Source: Pterobdella sp. o SKG-2022
Taxonomy: Eukaryota; Annelida; Clitellata; Hirudinida; Piscicolidae
Assembly: GCA_964035795.1 (NCBI GenBank)
Contig: OZ038322.1
Span: 3,786,427 to 3,850,426 of the forward strand
DNA: 64,000 bases
Direction of reading: 5' to 3'
Shown: positions 11,801 to 25,100 of the stretch, in pieces
Layout of the letters: every line of letters starts with the position of its first letter
Numbering within the stretch: the first letter of the stretch is position 1
Position numbers and translations under genes: made by a program
Notes under the pieces: generated by a model
Database searches by the model: none
Told to the model about the DNA's origin: nothing
The model's input: only the letters and a program-made list of their open reading frames with translations

Positions 11801-14800
11801 CATAAAGTTTTAACTTGAAATTTAGTTCATTGAAAATTTTTGTGATTTTGTGTTGATGCTACTTGTTTGAGTGTTATTAAACTTATGCAAAAACCTAATA
11901 TGATTAAAATAAACTTATTTAAAAAATGTCGATAAACGTTTGATGAATGTTTTAACTTTGAATACAGAACAAGCTAAAAAATTTTTGAGCTGATAAAACC
12001 TTTAATTTTGATTCTTGCATTCTTCTATAAATAACGAAAATTTTTTCGAACAAAGTAGTCTGAAACGAAATGATTGAAGTCTATCATTGAAAGTACAGAA
12101 AATAATAAGTCAATTTTTTCAAAAGTGTATTGGTACTCTAAAAAATAATTTCAAAAAGTCTATTAATACTATATAAGATATTCAACAATCTTTAACGTCA
12201 ACTCAAGAGAAAATTAAGTACATTCATTAAGCAAAAATAGCTAGATAGTTTAAAAAAGTCTATTGACCTTGTTGAAACCCTACTGACCACCACCAACTCA
12301 CATCTCCACAGACAACCAAGACTCCGACGACGACAACGACGGCATCCCTGACGTCCTCGAGAAGTCTCTCAGAGGAGTGGACACTGGCATCGACAGTGAT
12401 AATGATGGTATTCCTGACTACTTGGACGATGATGATGATAATGATGGTATCCCTGATTATAAAGACCATGACAAGAACGGCAATGGTGTATCAGATCGTT
12501 TGCAGGATAAAGATAATGATGGCATACCGGATTATCTGGACGCAGATGATGATGGTGATGGTGTTATGGATAGGTTGCAGAAAAGGGATAGTGATAGAGA
12601 TGGAATAGCTGATGATGAAGATGACGATGACGATAACGATGGGATTAAAGATAGTGATGATGAAGATAGTGATGGAGATGGTTTGATTGACGCCACACAC
12701 GACCCTGACTTCAAAGATTCCGATGGCGATGGGATTGCAGATGCATTAGATGATGATGACGATAATGATGGTGTGTTGGATAAGAATGATGATGATGATG
12801 ATGCAGACGGCATTCCGGATCACTTGGACCTCGACACCAGAGACTCTGACAATGATGGCATTCCTGACTTCTTGGACGATGATGACGACAACGATGGCAT
12901 TCCTGATGTCATCGACGCTGATCGAGATGGCGATGGAGTGGATGATGACGTCGATAATGACTTTAGAGATACCGATAAAGATGGCGTTTCGGATTTTTAC
13001 GATGATGATGATGATAATGATGGCTTAGATGATGATGACGACGAAGACGATGACGGAGATGGTATTCCGGATTTTCTAGACCTCGACAAGAGGTTACCTA
13101 AAAACTGATTTTCGAAAGAAGTGTGTTTAAGATATTGCATGGATAAGTTCGAAAAGCTTTCAAATTTCTTTTTGAAATTTTGGATTTTTGAATGTTAGGT
13201 TGGATAATGAAGTTTGATAGTATGAATGATTGGATGTTTCAGGGATTCAGACAACGACGGAGTCATAGACTTGTACGACAATGATGATGACAATGATCAC
13301 ATACCTGATAGCAAAGATAATGACATTGATGGCGACAATATACCAAACAGGTGGCTTTATGCAAACAATTCAAAAAATGATTTCAAAAATTTCTTTAATT
13401 TATTTATTCATTTTATCATATACATTTATATAGCGTGCTTTTAACAGTAATTGAACTATTTCAAAGACGCAAAATTGAAAAAAAACAACTAAAATTTTAC
13501 TTATATAAGAAAAATATTGTATATAATGATTTAATTCCAAACTCTGCCCCCAATCTTCAAGATACGATCCTGATTACGTGGACACTGATGGAGACGGCGT
13601 TCCTGATGCCAATGATGATGACGACGATGGGGATGGCATTCCTGACAACTTGGACTTCGATGACAACGACAATGGTAACTCTGAAGTTTTTGAGATAGTT
13701 TTGCCTACAATTCAAAATAAAGAAAAAACTCAAAATGCTGTTGAACGTGAATCATATAGAAGTGAAGTGCTGTCAAGAATGGAATTAAAGTTTAGTAAAT
13801 TCTCAAAAAATATTTTCCAGGAAAATTGTTGCTAAACCCCGTTTGAACGCGTTTTTAGAGATCTAAAACCTTTCATTAAAATTCCATCCCCAAACTATTT
13901 CTTTAATTAAATTTATTTATGGAAAGATATTCAAATCCAATTAGACAAACAAGAGATATGTTTGAACAAAGATTATTTTCAAGATAATGCACTTCACTTC
14001 GTTTATTTTCATACTGTTTTCTGCATATACTTCTTTATGGCAACATTTATAATGACGCTTGCAGCCTTCTCCCATTCACCCTTCACCTTAAAGGAATTCC
14101 TGATTTACTGGAATGGCGCTTGAGCCCAGTCGACAAAACAATAGACACTGACCGCGACGGCATCCCTGACTACCTGGACAATGATGATGACAACGATGGA
14201 ATTCCTGATGCTTTGGGTCAAAATTTATTACATTTTCTGATTGAATTTTCAAGGCAATAAACACAAAATTCTTTCAAAAAATTTTTACAAAGCATTTGTA
14301 TGTCAAACTGGCATTATGATCCCTTGGTGGTGTGGTACAAACAATATGTGTTATGTTTTTAAAAGAAAATTCGAGTTTTTTTCCTAAAACAGTGTCTTGC
14401 TAGATGTTTTACATGACCATTTTTTGATTGATTTAAAAAATTTTATTTAGTGCATATAGAAATATCTATAAAATCTCATCATTTAATTTATGTTTGAAAT
14501 AAAAGTTTATTCTTAACAAAATCATTCATAAATCATAATTATTGAAAAATAATCTTTCAAACTAATTATCTGTTTCAGATGATGACGATAACGGAGACGG
14601 CATCAAAGACAAGTTGCAAGATAGTGATAAAGATGGCATGCCTGACTGGTTGGATGGTGACGATGATAATGATGGAATTGTCGACCTGTTAGATGAAGAT
14701 ACCAGAGATTCTGATAGCGATGGTATTCCTGATATATTAGACGTTGATGATGACAACGATGGCATAAAAGACAGCAAAGATGACGACGACGACAACGACG

Positions 14801-15600
14801 GAGTGAAGGATCATAGAGACCCAGACCATAAAGACACTGATAAAGATGGTATCCCTGACTGGTTGGACGATGATGATGATAACGATGGGATCAGAGATAA
14901 CATGGACAAAGATGCTGATGGTGACGGCATCTTGGACAGTTATGACCTAGACAGGAGAGATACCGACAAGGATGGCGTACCAGACTTCATGGATTACGAT
15001 GATGACGGGGATGGCATTCCTGATGCTTTAGACTCAGACAGTGATGGTGACAATCTGACAAACAGAGTTGATCCAGACACCAAAGACTCTGATCACGATG
15101 GGATTCCAGACTGGCTGGACGATGATGATGATAATGATGGAATTCCTGACTCTAAAGATGACGATGCAGATGGGGATGGAGTAGATGATGATGATGATCC
15201 TGATTACAAAGATAACGATGGTGATGGAATCCCAGACTGGATGGACGATGATGATGATAATGATGGCATTCCAGACTACTTGGATAATGACGATGATGGA
15301 GATGGCATACCAGATTCTCAAGATGCCGACCAAATCGATAGTGATGGTGACGGAATTCCTGATGCTTTAGATGATGATAAAGATGGAGATGGAAAAAATG
15401 ATTTAGATTCAGATGGTGATGGAATACCAGATGATGAAGATGAAGACGATGATAATGATGGCATTCCCGATTGGATGGAGGCTGACGAAGATGGCGATGG
15501 CGTGCCTGACTACCTCGACGACGATGATGATAACGATGGTATCCCAGACAAACTTGATGATGACAAACTCCCAGCTCCCAAAAAACCTAGAGTTAGATAA
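8821..15600 (+). CDS. Secreted Asp-rich protein with coiled coil and TSP3-like calcium-binding repeats
   Basis: Inferred exons are 8821-9375, 10625-10708, 10852-10980, 11098-11212, 12312-13092, 13243-13350, 13562-13674, 14094-14216 and 14579-15600. All phases agree and total 3,030 nt (1,009 residues). Residues 13-29 are hydrophobic with a plausible signal cleavage near residue 34. Residues 38-165 are Gln/Lys/Leu-rich and basic, predicted coiled coil. From about residue 194 to 1000 the protein is made of DxDxDGxxD repeats (for example [19 protein letters not shown]), the calcium-binding pattern of thrombospondin type 3 repeats, but without their cysteines. The C-terminal tail is basic (KKPRVR). 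A segment with the pattern LE-x2-L-x2-V followed by DxDGxPDYLD recurs three times (exons 2-3, 5 and 8), showing internal duplication. If intron 1 is retained, exon 1 reads two more codons to a stop. AATAAA signals follow at 15852 and 15875. I infer an extracellular, calcium-loaded matrix or mineral-associated protein; I do not recognise a named orthologue. Exon 1 is joined to the rest on phase and distance only. Confidence 0.82.
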
Positions 15601-16145
15601 ACTATTTCTTAAAATTTATTATTAATTCATAACAATTATTATTTAAATTGACAGAAAAAAACCAAATTATAAGAAAAGTGTGAAAATGTCAATCATGGCT
15701 TTCTCCAATGGCGAATTATTTTGCAGTGTGATATTCATTTTCATGTTTCAAGTGATATTACCCTTGGAAAATAGTTTCGATCTAATAAATCTTATAAATT
15801 TTACTTGCCTTGAGATATTAATGTTGGAAATATTATTTTAAATTACTTGTTAATAAATGGAAGTTTTAAAGTTTAATAAAATATTTCACAAAAGTACTCG
15901 CCTATTTAGTGTTTTTCCTAATAACATAAAAATGGCGATTATTTTTCGGATAGATGTATTCTAAAAAAATTAGTTTTTGATTCAAAAATAAAATTTTTAT
16001 AAAAAAAAAACTAATTTAGATTCAAAAACAATTAATTTTTGGATTACTTTATAATGCAATATAAAACTGAAACTGTTCTCTACGCTTGGTTCTGCTTTAT
16101 TTGTTTCAAAACACAATATATGAATTTTTAAAAGCGATATATTTC
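15601..16145. other. Short intergenic gap between the Asp-rich gene and RAD54L2
   Basis: About 545 bases of AT-rich sequence holding the 3' UTR of the upstream gene, with AATAAA polyadenylation-type signals at 15852-15857 and 15875-15880, and presumably the start region of the next gene. No further ORF of note. Confidence 0.6.
15852..15880 (+). promoter_or_regulatory. Candidate polyadenylation signals of the Asp-rich gene
   Basis: Two AATAAA hexamers lie 252 and 275 bases after the stop codon at 15600, a normal distance for 3' end formation in animals. Position only; no transcript evidence. Confidence 0.5.
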
Positions 16146-19100
16146 ATGGATTTGTTCAACCAAGGTATGGAAAAATTTCAAAATGTTTCTTCTGGGGAAC
16201 AGAAGTATGTACATGTCGTGAAAAGCGAAAAAAGTGTCTTTAATCATCATTCACCACCAAATTTTACAAAATCATGTTCCCTCAAAAATCCATACTTCAA
16301 CAATTTTTATGAAGATCCACCAGATAAATATGCACCGATAGAAAACTTTATACAAGATGAAAATGTTACAAATATCAATAAATTTTCATCTAACTTTTCA
16401 ACTTCCCCTAACAGAATTAATAGCTTAGAAAAAATTGATCAATTGACAGTCAACAACAACAGTATTAATAAAAATAACGAAATTAATTGTCTTTCTAATG
16501 TTGATTCCGCAGAAATGTGTGTTAAAATTGAAAATTTTGATGATAAAACGCCCTTAAAAAGAGAAATCAACAATAAAAATGAAAATTTCATTCAAAATTA
16601 TGATAACATGTATGGTAGTAAAAGCATAGGGGATTCAATAAATAAATCTGATAATAAAGAACTTATTAGTAATACTTCTTTCATCAACAAATGTAATGTA
16701 AATGAAGAAGATTCAACATGCGCAACAGATATGATAGAAAAATGTCAGCTTAAAGATGTTGAAACATCAATTAAAGCCAACATGAATGGCTCTAAAAAAG
16801 AATTTTCATCTCAAGTGAATGGCAATAATAGTGAACTTCTGGATAAAAGTCAATCAATGGGTAGTATGATTAAACAAAATACATCTAATGAACACTTAGA
16901 TGAGGAAGATGATGAAGATGAGGAGGAGGAAGAAGATGATGATGAGGATGATGAAGGAGAAGAAGATGCAGATACTGATGTAAATGAAAACCAAAAGGAA
17001 CCCAAAACCTCTAGTGAGAAAATTGATGAAAGTGTAAAATATGTATATGAAAAGATAAGCTTCAATGAAAATAATAGTGATTTATCCACAAAATTGTCAA
17101 GGCCTCTTACATTAATTAAGCCACAAAATATCACTGTAAATAGTCATTCAAATGTTGATTCCTCAAGCAAAATAGATAGTTCAAATAGTAAAAACCTTCA
17201 AATGGCTTTCAATAAAGATGATTCATGTAATATTAAAGAAAGTGAACATTCACAGACAGATAAAACTATAAATGAAACTTTAATTGCATTAAATGCCAAA
17301 GACATTAATAATGAAAGTATTGTTAAAACAGGCAAAGACAAAAAACGCAAAAAAGCAAAAGAATTTGATGAATTAGATGAGGAAGCAAATGAAGACAAGG
17401 TGAAAAAAAAGAAAAAGAAGAAAGTTAAATGTAAAAATGGAGAAAAGAAGGCTCGGGTGGAAAATAAAAAAAATATCTTTGAAAGAAAAAATATCAGGTT
17501 TAATTGACTAATAACTTCATTATCTATTTTTTCTATTGTTTCATTTTAAAATTAAAAAAAATTAAAGCAATTTTTTAATTGAAACATAATTAATAACTTT
17601 AAATAGGCTACTTGAATTTTCAAGTGTTTTACAGTGCATGTTCAATTATGCCATTTTAAACTTCATAGGAAGATTTTTGAAGATGAAAATTTGGATGAAG
17701 AAACAAAGGTAGCCCAAAAGGAGGAGATGGAAAGAAAACAACGGCTGTTGGAGATTCAGGAAAAGCTTAAGCAACAAGCCATTGAGTTGAGGGCTCAAAG
17801 AGAGCAGGAGCTTGCCAAACAAAAAGTTTCAGACAGCACATTTTCATTGGCTGGCAAGTCTGCTCTCTTGAATGGTGGCATCACCACAATGTCCCTTAAA
17901 AACCTCCTTGAAAGTTTGTTCCACTTTTGTTCTTATTAGTCTTTTTATTTCTCTCTGAACTTTTCTCAAACTTTGTCAATAATTCCACCAGCTGGTAAAA
18001 AGGAAGAATCTGAAAAAATTGAAAAACCAGATGAGCATGGTAATATATTTTATTTTCAATTTCATTCATCTTAGCCACATTATTCATTTGACTCATGGCA
18101 TTTAAATCAGATGTAGTAGAAATAAGCAGTTCAGAAGAGGATGATAACAAAGAGACTAACAAAGAAGAAGATGATGATTTGATAATAATGTCTGAGGGTG
18201 AAGAAGAAGAAGATGGTGTAGAAGATGCTGAAACTAGTGGAAGTCATGTAAATGATTTATTAAACAGGCCTGACATAAATGGTTGTGTCTTGGTGAATGT
18301 GGGCCATCCTCCTGATGAAGACAACATCTTTTTAGCACCACAACTTGCCAGTGCTGTCAAGCCACATCAGATTGGTGGCATAAGGTTCATGTATGACAAT
18401 ATAGTTGAATCTTTAGAAAGATTCAAGACCAGCAATGGTTTTGGCTGTATTCTTGCTCATAGCATGGGACTAGGAAAAACCATACAGGTATTTGATATTT
18501 GTGTTTCAATTGATTGTAAATTTTTGAATAAATACATGTAAATCCAATCAAGGTTGTATCCTTTGTGGATATATTTCTCCGACACACTGATGCAAAATCT
18601 GTCTTGATAATTGTGCCAGTAAACACTCTACAAAACTGGATCAATGAGTTTAACATGTGGATGCCAGTAGTTGAGGAAGATGACGCATTTGGTTATAATC
18701 AGATTGATAAGGATATTTTGTGGCCCAGGGAGTTCAAGTTGTATGTCATCAATGACAACCTCAAAACCACGCATAGCCGCACCAAAATTATCAGTAAATT
18801 GTCTTTTTTGATATTCTTTGTGTATTATTCAATATATCTGTTAAAATTTTGAATTATAAAAATTATGGTCAGTAATTTCTAGTATATTGAGATTATTAGC
18901 TAAAAATAGTATTTTAGTTAGTATTTTTAAAGCATATGAATGCATACGATGATATTGTTTGCAGTGGACTGGCATAAAACGGGGGGAGTTTTATTGCTGG
19001 GTTATGAAATGTACCGCCTGCTTATTAAAACCAAAGGTTACGACTATCTTTTGAAATAAATTATATTTAATGTAATCTTGATTGTGCATCTATGATGATG

Positions 19101-22100
19101 ATGGTTGAATAAATTTTGAAAAAATTAGAAGTAGGTTTTTAAAATGGCATAACTTACCTTGGTTATAATATACTTCATGCATTGTCACTCACATATTTAT
19201 GATCTGCAGGCATACCAACAAAGTCACGGAGGGTAACTAAAAAGATCCAGGCATCAACTGAGCCAGTCATCATTGATGTGGATGAAGAAGAGGTCAATAA
19301 AGAGATTGTTAAAAGTAATTCTAAATTCTTCTCTCTCTAGTCGCAATCTTTAGTTTTTCTTTCATCATAATTAGTTAATTTTTTTTAATTATGTAGCTAC
19401 TAAACTTGAATTAAATTCAAGTTAATTTCCAAAATCATCAACTAATCAACGAAATCTAGTTTAGGGTGTATTTCGATCAAGAATGAGGTTTTTTAACTAA
19501 ATAATTTCAAGATATACATTGCCACACCAGACCTGAATGAAGCACTGGTGAGACCCGGTCCTGACCTGGTGGTGTGTGATGAAGGCCATCGTATCAAGAA
19601 CTCCCATGCCAGCATCTCACAAGTCCTCAAGAACATCAGGACCAAGTATTTGATTCATATTCATTTGAATCAAGTTCTATATGAATTACTTGAGATTTGT
19701 AAGCATAACATAGTTTGTATAGCTATTTAAAATTACTAACAATTCACCTGCATCAGACGACGCATCGTGTTGACTGGCTATCCTCTGCAGAACAACTTGT
19801 TGGAGTACTGGTGTATGGTGGACTTTGTGAGACCTAATTATTTAGGCTCGAAGCAAGAGTTTTGCAACATGTTTGAGCGGCCCATAATGAATGGCCAGTG
19901 TGCAGACAGCACAGCAAAGGATGCCAAGTTGATGAGGTTTCGAGCGCATGTTCTCCATTCTCTTCTTGAGGGATTTGTTCAGAGGTTTGTGCTCACAATA
20001 TGAAATTGAGTTTGTCGTTCATCTATAAATTCTTATTAGCTTCTTTATCCTTTTTTAAGTGTGCAACAATTCAGTTGTTTACTTTGATTATAAGAGTTAA
20101 TAATATTCAATAAACAACGGCGCAAAAGAAATAAACACTTTTATGACACCTTTGGTAAAGGCGAGGACACACAGTATTGCAATCAGCACTACCACAAAAG
20201 AATGAGTACGTTCTCTTCATAAGACTGGCGTCCATACAGCGCACCTTATACAGGCAGTTCATGGCAGCCATCAAGGACTCTGGTAACCTGAGTAGTTGGC
20301 CCAACACCAACAACCCTATCAAAGCTTTCTCTGTGTGTTGCAAGGTGAGTTGTGAAGCATGTTTCTATGGTCCCATTACATCACTTGAATTAATTCGAAA
20401 GTATAATTCATTATGATTTTTCACTAGCCGCAATAAAAATGAGTGTGTTTAAGAACAATAATAAATCTTATTAAGATACAAAGCTTTTTTTTAACTAAGT
20501 ATGAAAAACATGCTGACACCACTTATTCATGCTGTTATTGGAGATAAAGTATAAATAAGAAGTGTCTAAAATGTTTTTCATATTTAAAAATGTTACTTAG
20601 TTAATGAAAAGCTTTGTATTTTAATAAAATTTATTATTCTTCTTAAATACACTCATATAGTTCAATAACTGACCCGTATAGCTCAGCTTGTAAAGCGTTA
20701 GAGTAATAATCCAAAATAACCTAATTCAATCCCGTTTGGGTCGACATTTAGCACCTGCTACACAGTGTGTTTTGGCTATATTGAATTTTAAGAAAATGCT
20801 GTATATAAAATATCATTCACATTTACACTAATGAGTAAATGTTTGAACCTCACAATATTGATACAACCCACCAGATTTGGAACCACCCTGATATTTTGTA
20901 CCAAGTGGTCGAGCAAAGGAAGGATGATAATGACCTTGACCTGGATGAGGCCAAGGGAGACAGCCAGTCGAGCAGTCGCAAGAACAGGAAGGGAGCTTCT
21001 AGTCGAGCCATTGGTAGGACTTTTTCTTTTTTATGCAATATCTTTAGTACTTTACCGTTTCAATAGAAGTTTTTAATAACATTGGTGCTTTACCGCTTCA
21101 ATTGCAATTTATATACCGTTAGTGTTATTACGTTTCATTTTTAATATTCATATTTAATATGTTTTTTATTGATTTTTCACAGCCCCAAATGGCGCAGGTC
21201 AGTTACTCAAAGGGACCGAGGATAGCAACAAGACATTAGATGATATGTCAGAAGACAAAACAGGCCCTCCAACCCCCATCAGCACACCAGTATCTAATGA
21301 TAGGAGGGAGTCTCAGGCCATCAATTATGACTGGGTTCGTTTGTGTTTTATCAATGGTTTTATACATTGAGTTAGCAATTTTTGCATTCTATTATGAGTA
21401 TTTTATATTAAGATTTCGTGTTTTTGCAATTTTGTTCTTTTATTCACAGTATCAATCATTTTTATAGTCTGTATTTAATAAAGAATGTGGCATGATTAGC
21501 CCAAACATTTTATATATTAATATTAATTATATTAACACTAAGGATTTATTGCAAGGTTCTACTCACTTCAAACTATAATTCTGAAATTCCACAGCACTAG
21601 TTTTACAATCTTATAGTAATGTTTTATATAGCAATGCATTTTATTGGCAGGCACTGGACATCATGAGGGACTACAGGACAGGAGTGTTGGAGCATAGTGG
21701 CAAGATGGTCATCCTGATGGACATCATCGAGCAGGCAGTCATGCTGGGTGACAAGATCCTCGCCTTCAGGTCTCTTTGAGTTGGTGTGCTTGCAGGCACT
21801 TTGAGCATCAGTAGTATAGTGAGAAAAATAAAAATTTTTAATTAGGAACATCTTAATAAATTTTTCAGTAATTTTTGAAATTTTTACTTCAAAATTAAAA
21901 GGAATTTTAAATACATTTATTTAAAAAAAAGCTATAATTTTCGATAAGTTTGTCTTTATCATGAAGCGCTAGCAAACATTTTTAATTTTTAACTACCGAA
22001 TTTTAAAATCGCAGCATTTATTTATATATATATATATAATGTTGTTTAGTTTGTAAGTCACGTGGCTTCATTGTTTGGTAACTTTTACTCAAGTTCATTT

Positions 22101-25100
22101 CAAATTTTACGCCGAAAATTAGGGCTATATAAATTTATAAGAACTTAAGTGTAGCCCCAAGTTGAGATGCTTGGCAGGTTTAGAGGTGGGTTTTTGAAAC
22201 CTCTTGAGAAGGCTTGCTGAAGTTCATTATTATTGTCGAAGTTTTTGATAATTATGTGTGTGTTTCTATTGATTTATAATCCAAAGAATTTTCTATAATG
22301 TTGTTTCAAATGGTTTGTTGTGTTCTTATAAGCCTTTGTTAAAATCTTGAATGCATAGTAACCTTAAATGTGGAATTAGAATTTTTGAAATATATTTCTT
22401 AATATTCTTTAAGCTTTTAATTTGTATAGATTATTTTTCCATTTTAATTCAATCATAACCATAAAAATTCAATTTTTTTAAAACAACAAGAGTGATGATG
22501 ATATGAAATGATTAACTTTCATGAACGAATCTAGCATCAAGCTGATAACCACACACAGCCAGAGCTTGTACACGTTGACCCTGATAGAGGAGTACTTGGC
22601 GACCAGGAAGGTGCCAGGCAGGGAAGAGTACTGGCAGAAGAACAGGAATTACTTCCGTTAGTTTTGTTTTCGTTTATAGTTGACCTGCTAATCTCAATTA
22701 CTGGGCATGGAGAGGAGTATAATCGACTTTTACTACTATTATTAGATTATAATTTTGTGCGTGTTCTGTAACTGAGGTTGTCGCAGTTGTATGATCTTTT
22801 TACTATAAATTAATCATTGTAATTGAAATTATCAAAAGCTTACTATTTAAGGCAATTATCATAGGATTGCTAAGCCTCTTATATAAAATTATATAATGTG
22901 TCATGTGTTATGGATGTTAATATGGGTTGATGATATAATGAAGGTTTGAACGTTGTTTAAATGAGTCATTTGGGAATTTGGCATTTATTCTTCTTATTTT
23001 TTGGTTTAAAAAAGCATGTTTTAGGTAAGAAGCAATAGAGATTATGATTATATATAAAAGATGTTTTGTAAGTGGATCAACTCTAGCCACCCACAACATG
23101 GTGGGAATAAACCAAGATTTAAAAACATGGTATCTGTTTTTTAAATTGTGTCTTGATGTTAAGTTGGTTTATTAAAATTTTCTTAATCTTTTTTAACCTA
23201 GTATAATGGGAATTTCATGATATCTTCATTCTATTTTATCCCTGAGAAGTCATAAAAATATTTCCTATGGTATGCTTTTGGCATTCCATTAAAAACTCAA
23301 CTTTATTTTCCATTTAATTTGGTCCTAATTAAAGTAAAAAAACGATTTTATCAAACACTTGATAATGTAAGTTCAACTTACATAAAGCTTCGTATTATTA
23401 TTCAGTTAATAAAAGTGTTTGATAAAATCATTTTTTGTTAATAGGCCAGTTTAGTTAATCTAATTGAAGTATCCATTAACGATGCACACCCATCACTGAA
23501 GGTTTGGATGGCAGCACTGCTGGCATAGAGAGAGAAAAGCTGATCAATCAATTCAATGATTACAACAACTCCTCCATCCATCTCTTCCTCCTTTCCACTA
23601 GGTGGGTAGCTTCTCCATTGGTGCATGATTAATTAGACCCCATCAATATTCTTATCTTATTTATTATTCCATTACATAGTTAATGGATTGTTTTACAAAG
23701 TTGAAGGAATTGTTTTGATGGCAATATTTGTGGAGTCGCTCAAAACATATTGCCTAAATTTGATACATTTCATGAAAACTTGCTAGCTTTTTGATAACAT
23801 AAAATTACAAAATATACATTCTATTACTAGTATGAGGATAACAATAGTTTATATTAGTATCTATCATCATCATCATATATATATTGTTTTGATAAAGATA
23901 CGCAGAACCATTTGGACTGCAAGTTATCCCAATCAAACTTTCCTACAACCACAGAGCGGGCTGTCTGGGGATAAACTTGGTGGGTGCATGCAGGGTGGTG
24001 ATTTTTGATGCTTCCTGGAACCCATGCCATGACTGCCAAGCTGTGTGTCGTGTGTACAGGTCAGTACACTGCATGTGTCAGTCGAATATCTCATTAAGAT
24101 GTTGTCTCATTGTGTTTCCATTACGTGGAAAAGACTTGTTTTCAAAAAATCCTTACACTCTGCTGAGGAAAATGGGCTCTAAATAGAATGATGATGATGA
24201 TGATGTTGATTGAATGTCCTTCTTAAAGTTTTTTTATTGTGTTGAATGTCTATTGTTATTATTAATAATAGTTTTGTTATATTTTCATTGTTATTGTATG
24301 TATATGTTATTATTCAAAACACCATTATAATTGATTAATATTTAGGATTGACTAAATTAGTTTAATACGACAAAAAATCAAAAACTTTATTAGTCATCAT
24401 TTTAAAGGATAAATTTCAAATTCATTTCAATTCTCATAAATAAAGTGGCTGAATCAAACATTAAAAAGTTGTCTTCAATTAATTAGTTTGGCCTGGTTGT
24501 ATGTTTCTTTTGAGATTCCTCATTGTCATGTTCATAAGCAACATATTACTAAACGTTGCAAGAGCCTCTGAGAGATCTATTGCTACTAATCAGTTTTGGG
24601 CATTGATGTTAATCTGCATCAGAATTAGCGCCCATAGTTGCAAACTGCTTTATAACAAACTATCATTGTTATGGGAAACAAACATAGTATCTATTCATGT
24701 GCCCACTTGATAGTGTTGGATTTTCTTAAAAATAGCTTAGTGAATTTAGTTAAATAAATACTTTGTGCTTGTTTCCCACACTATTGTTTCATGCTACACT
24801 ACAGCAGCTATATTGTTGTTTAACAACTAGTCATCTTGTGATGGTTTCACGAGGGTACATGAAGCTTCGGATTTTTTATATAAATCATTCTTATAGCCAA
24901 TATATCAATTAGCCTACCTTATAAGTAAATTGTTGATACCCTTTGAAGGTACGGCCAAAACAAGTGTTGTTCAGTGTACAGATTGGTCTCAGACAACACA
25001 ATGGAAAAGAACATCTATGACAGGCAAATAAATAAACAGGGTATATCTGATCGGGTGGTGGATGAGATGAATCCACAAAACCTCCTTGCTAAGAAGCAAG

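Noticed and set aside
12260..13030. Several long ORFs on the minus strand and in other + frames over the Asp-rich exons
   Set aside because: They are shadows of repeated GAT/GAC codons, giving Ser-, Ile/Val- or Met-rich frames with no initiation context or family match.
12312..15600. The Asp-rich exons as a plain GAT microsatellite
   Set aside because: GAT and GAC alternate, conserved Gly-Ile-Pro and Leu positions recur, splice phases fit, and the frame stays open over 1 kb, so it is coding.
16850..17134. Minus-strand Ser-rich ORF
   Set aside because: Antisense of the acidic Glu/Asp run of RAD54L2 exon 1.
20671..20745. A functional tRNA gene
   Set aside because: Stems pair poorly, and the same head with a shared non-tRNA tail occurs at four other places, so it is a SINE.
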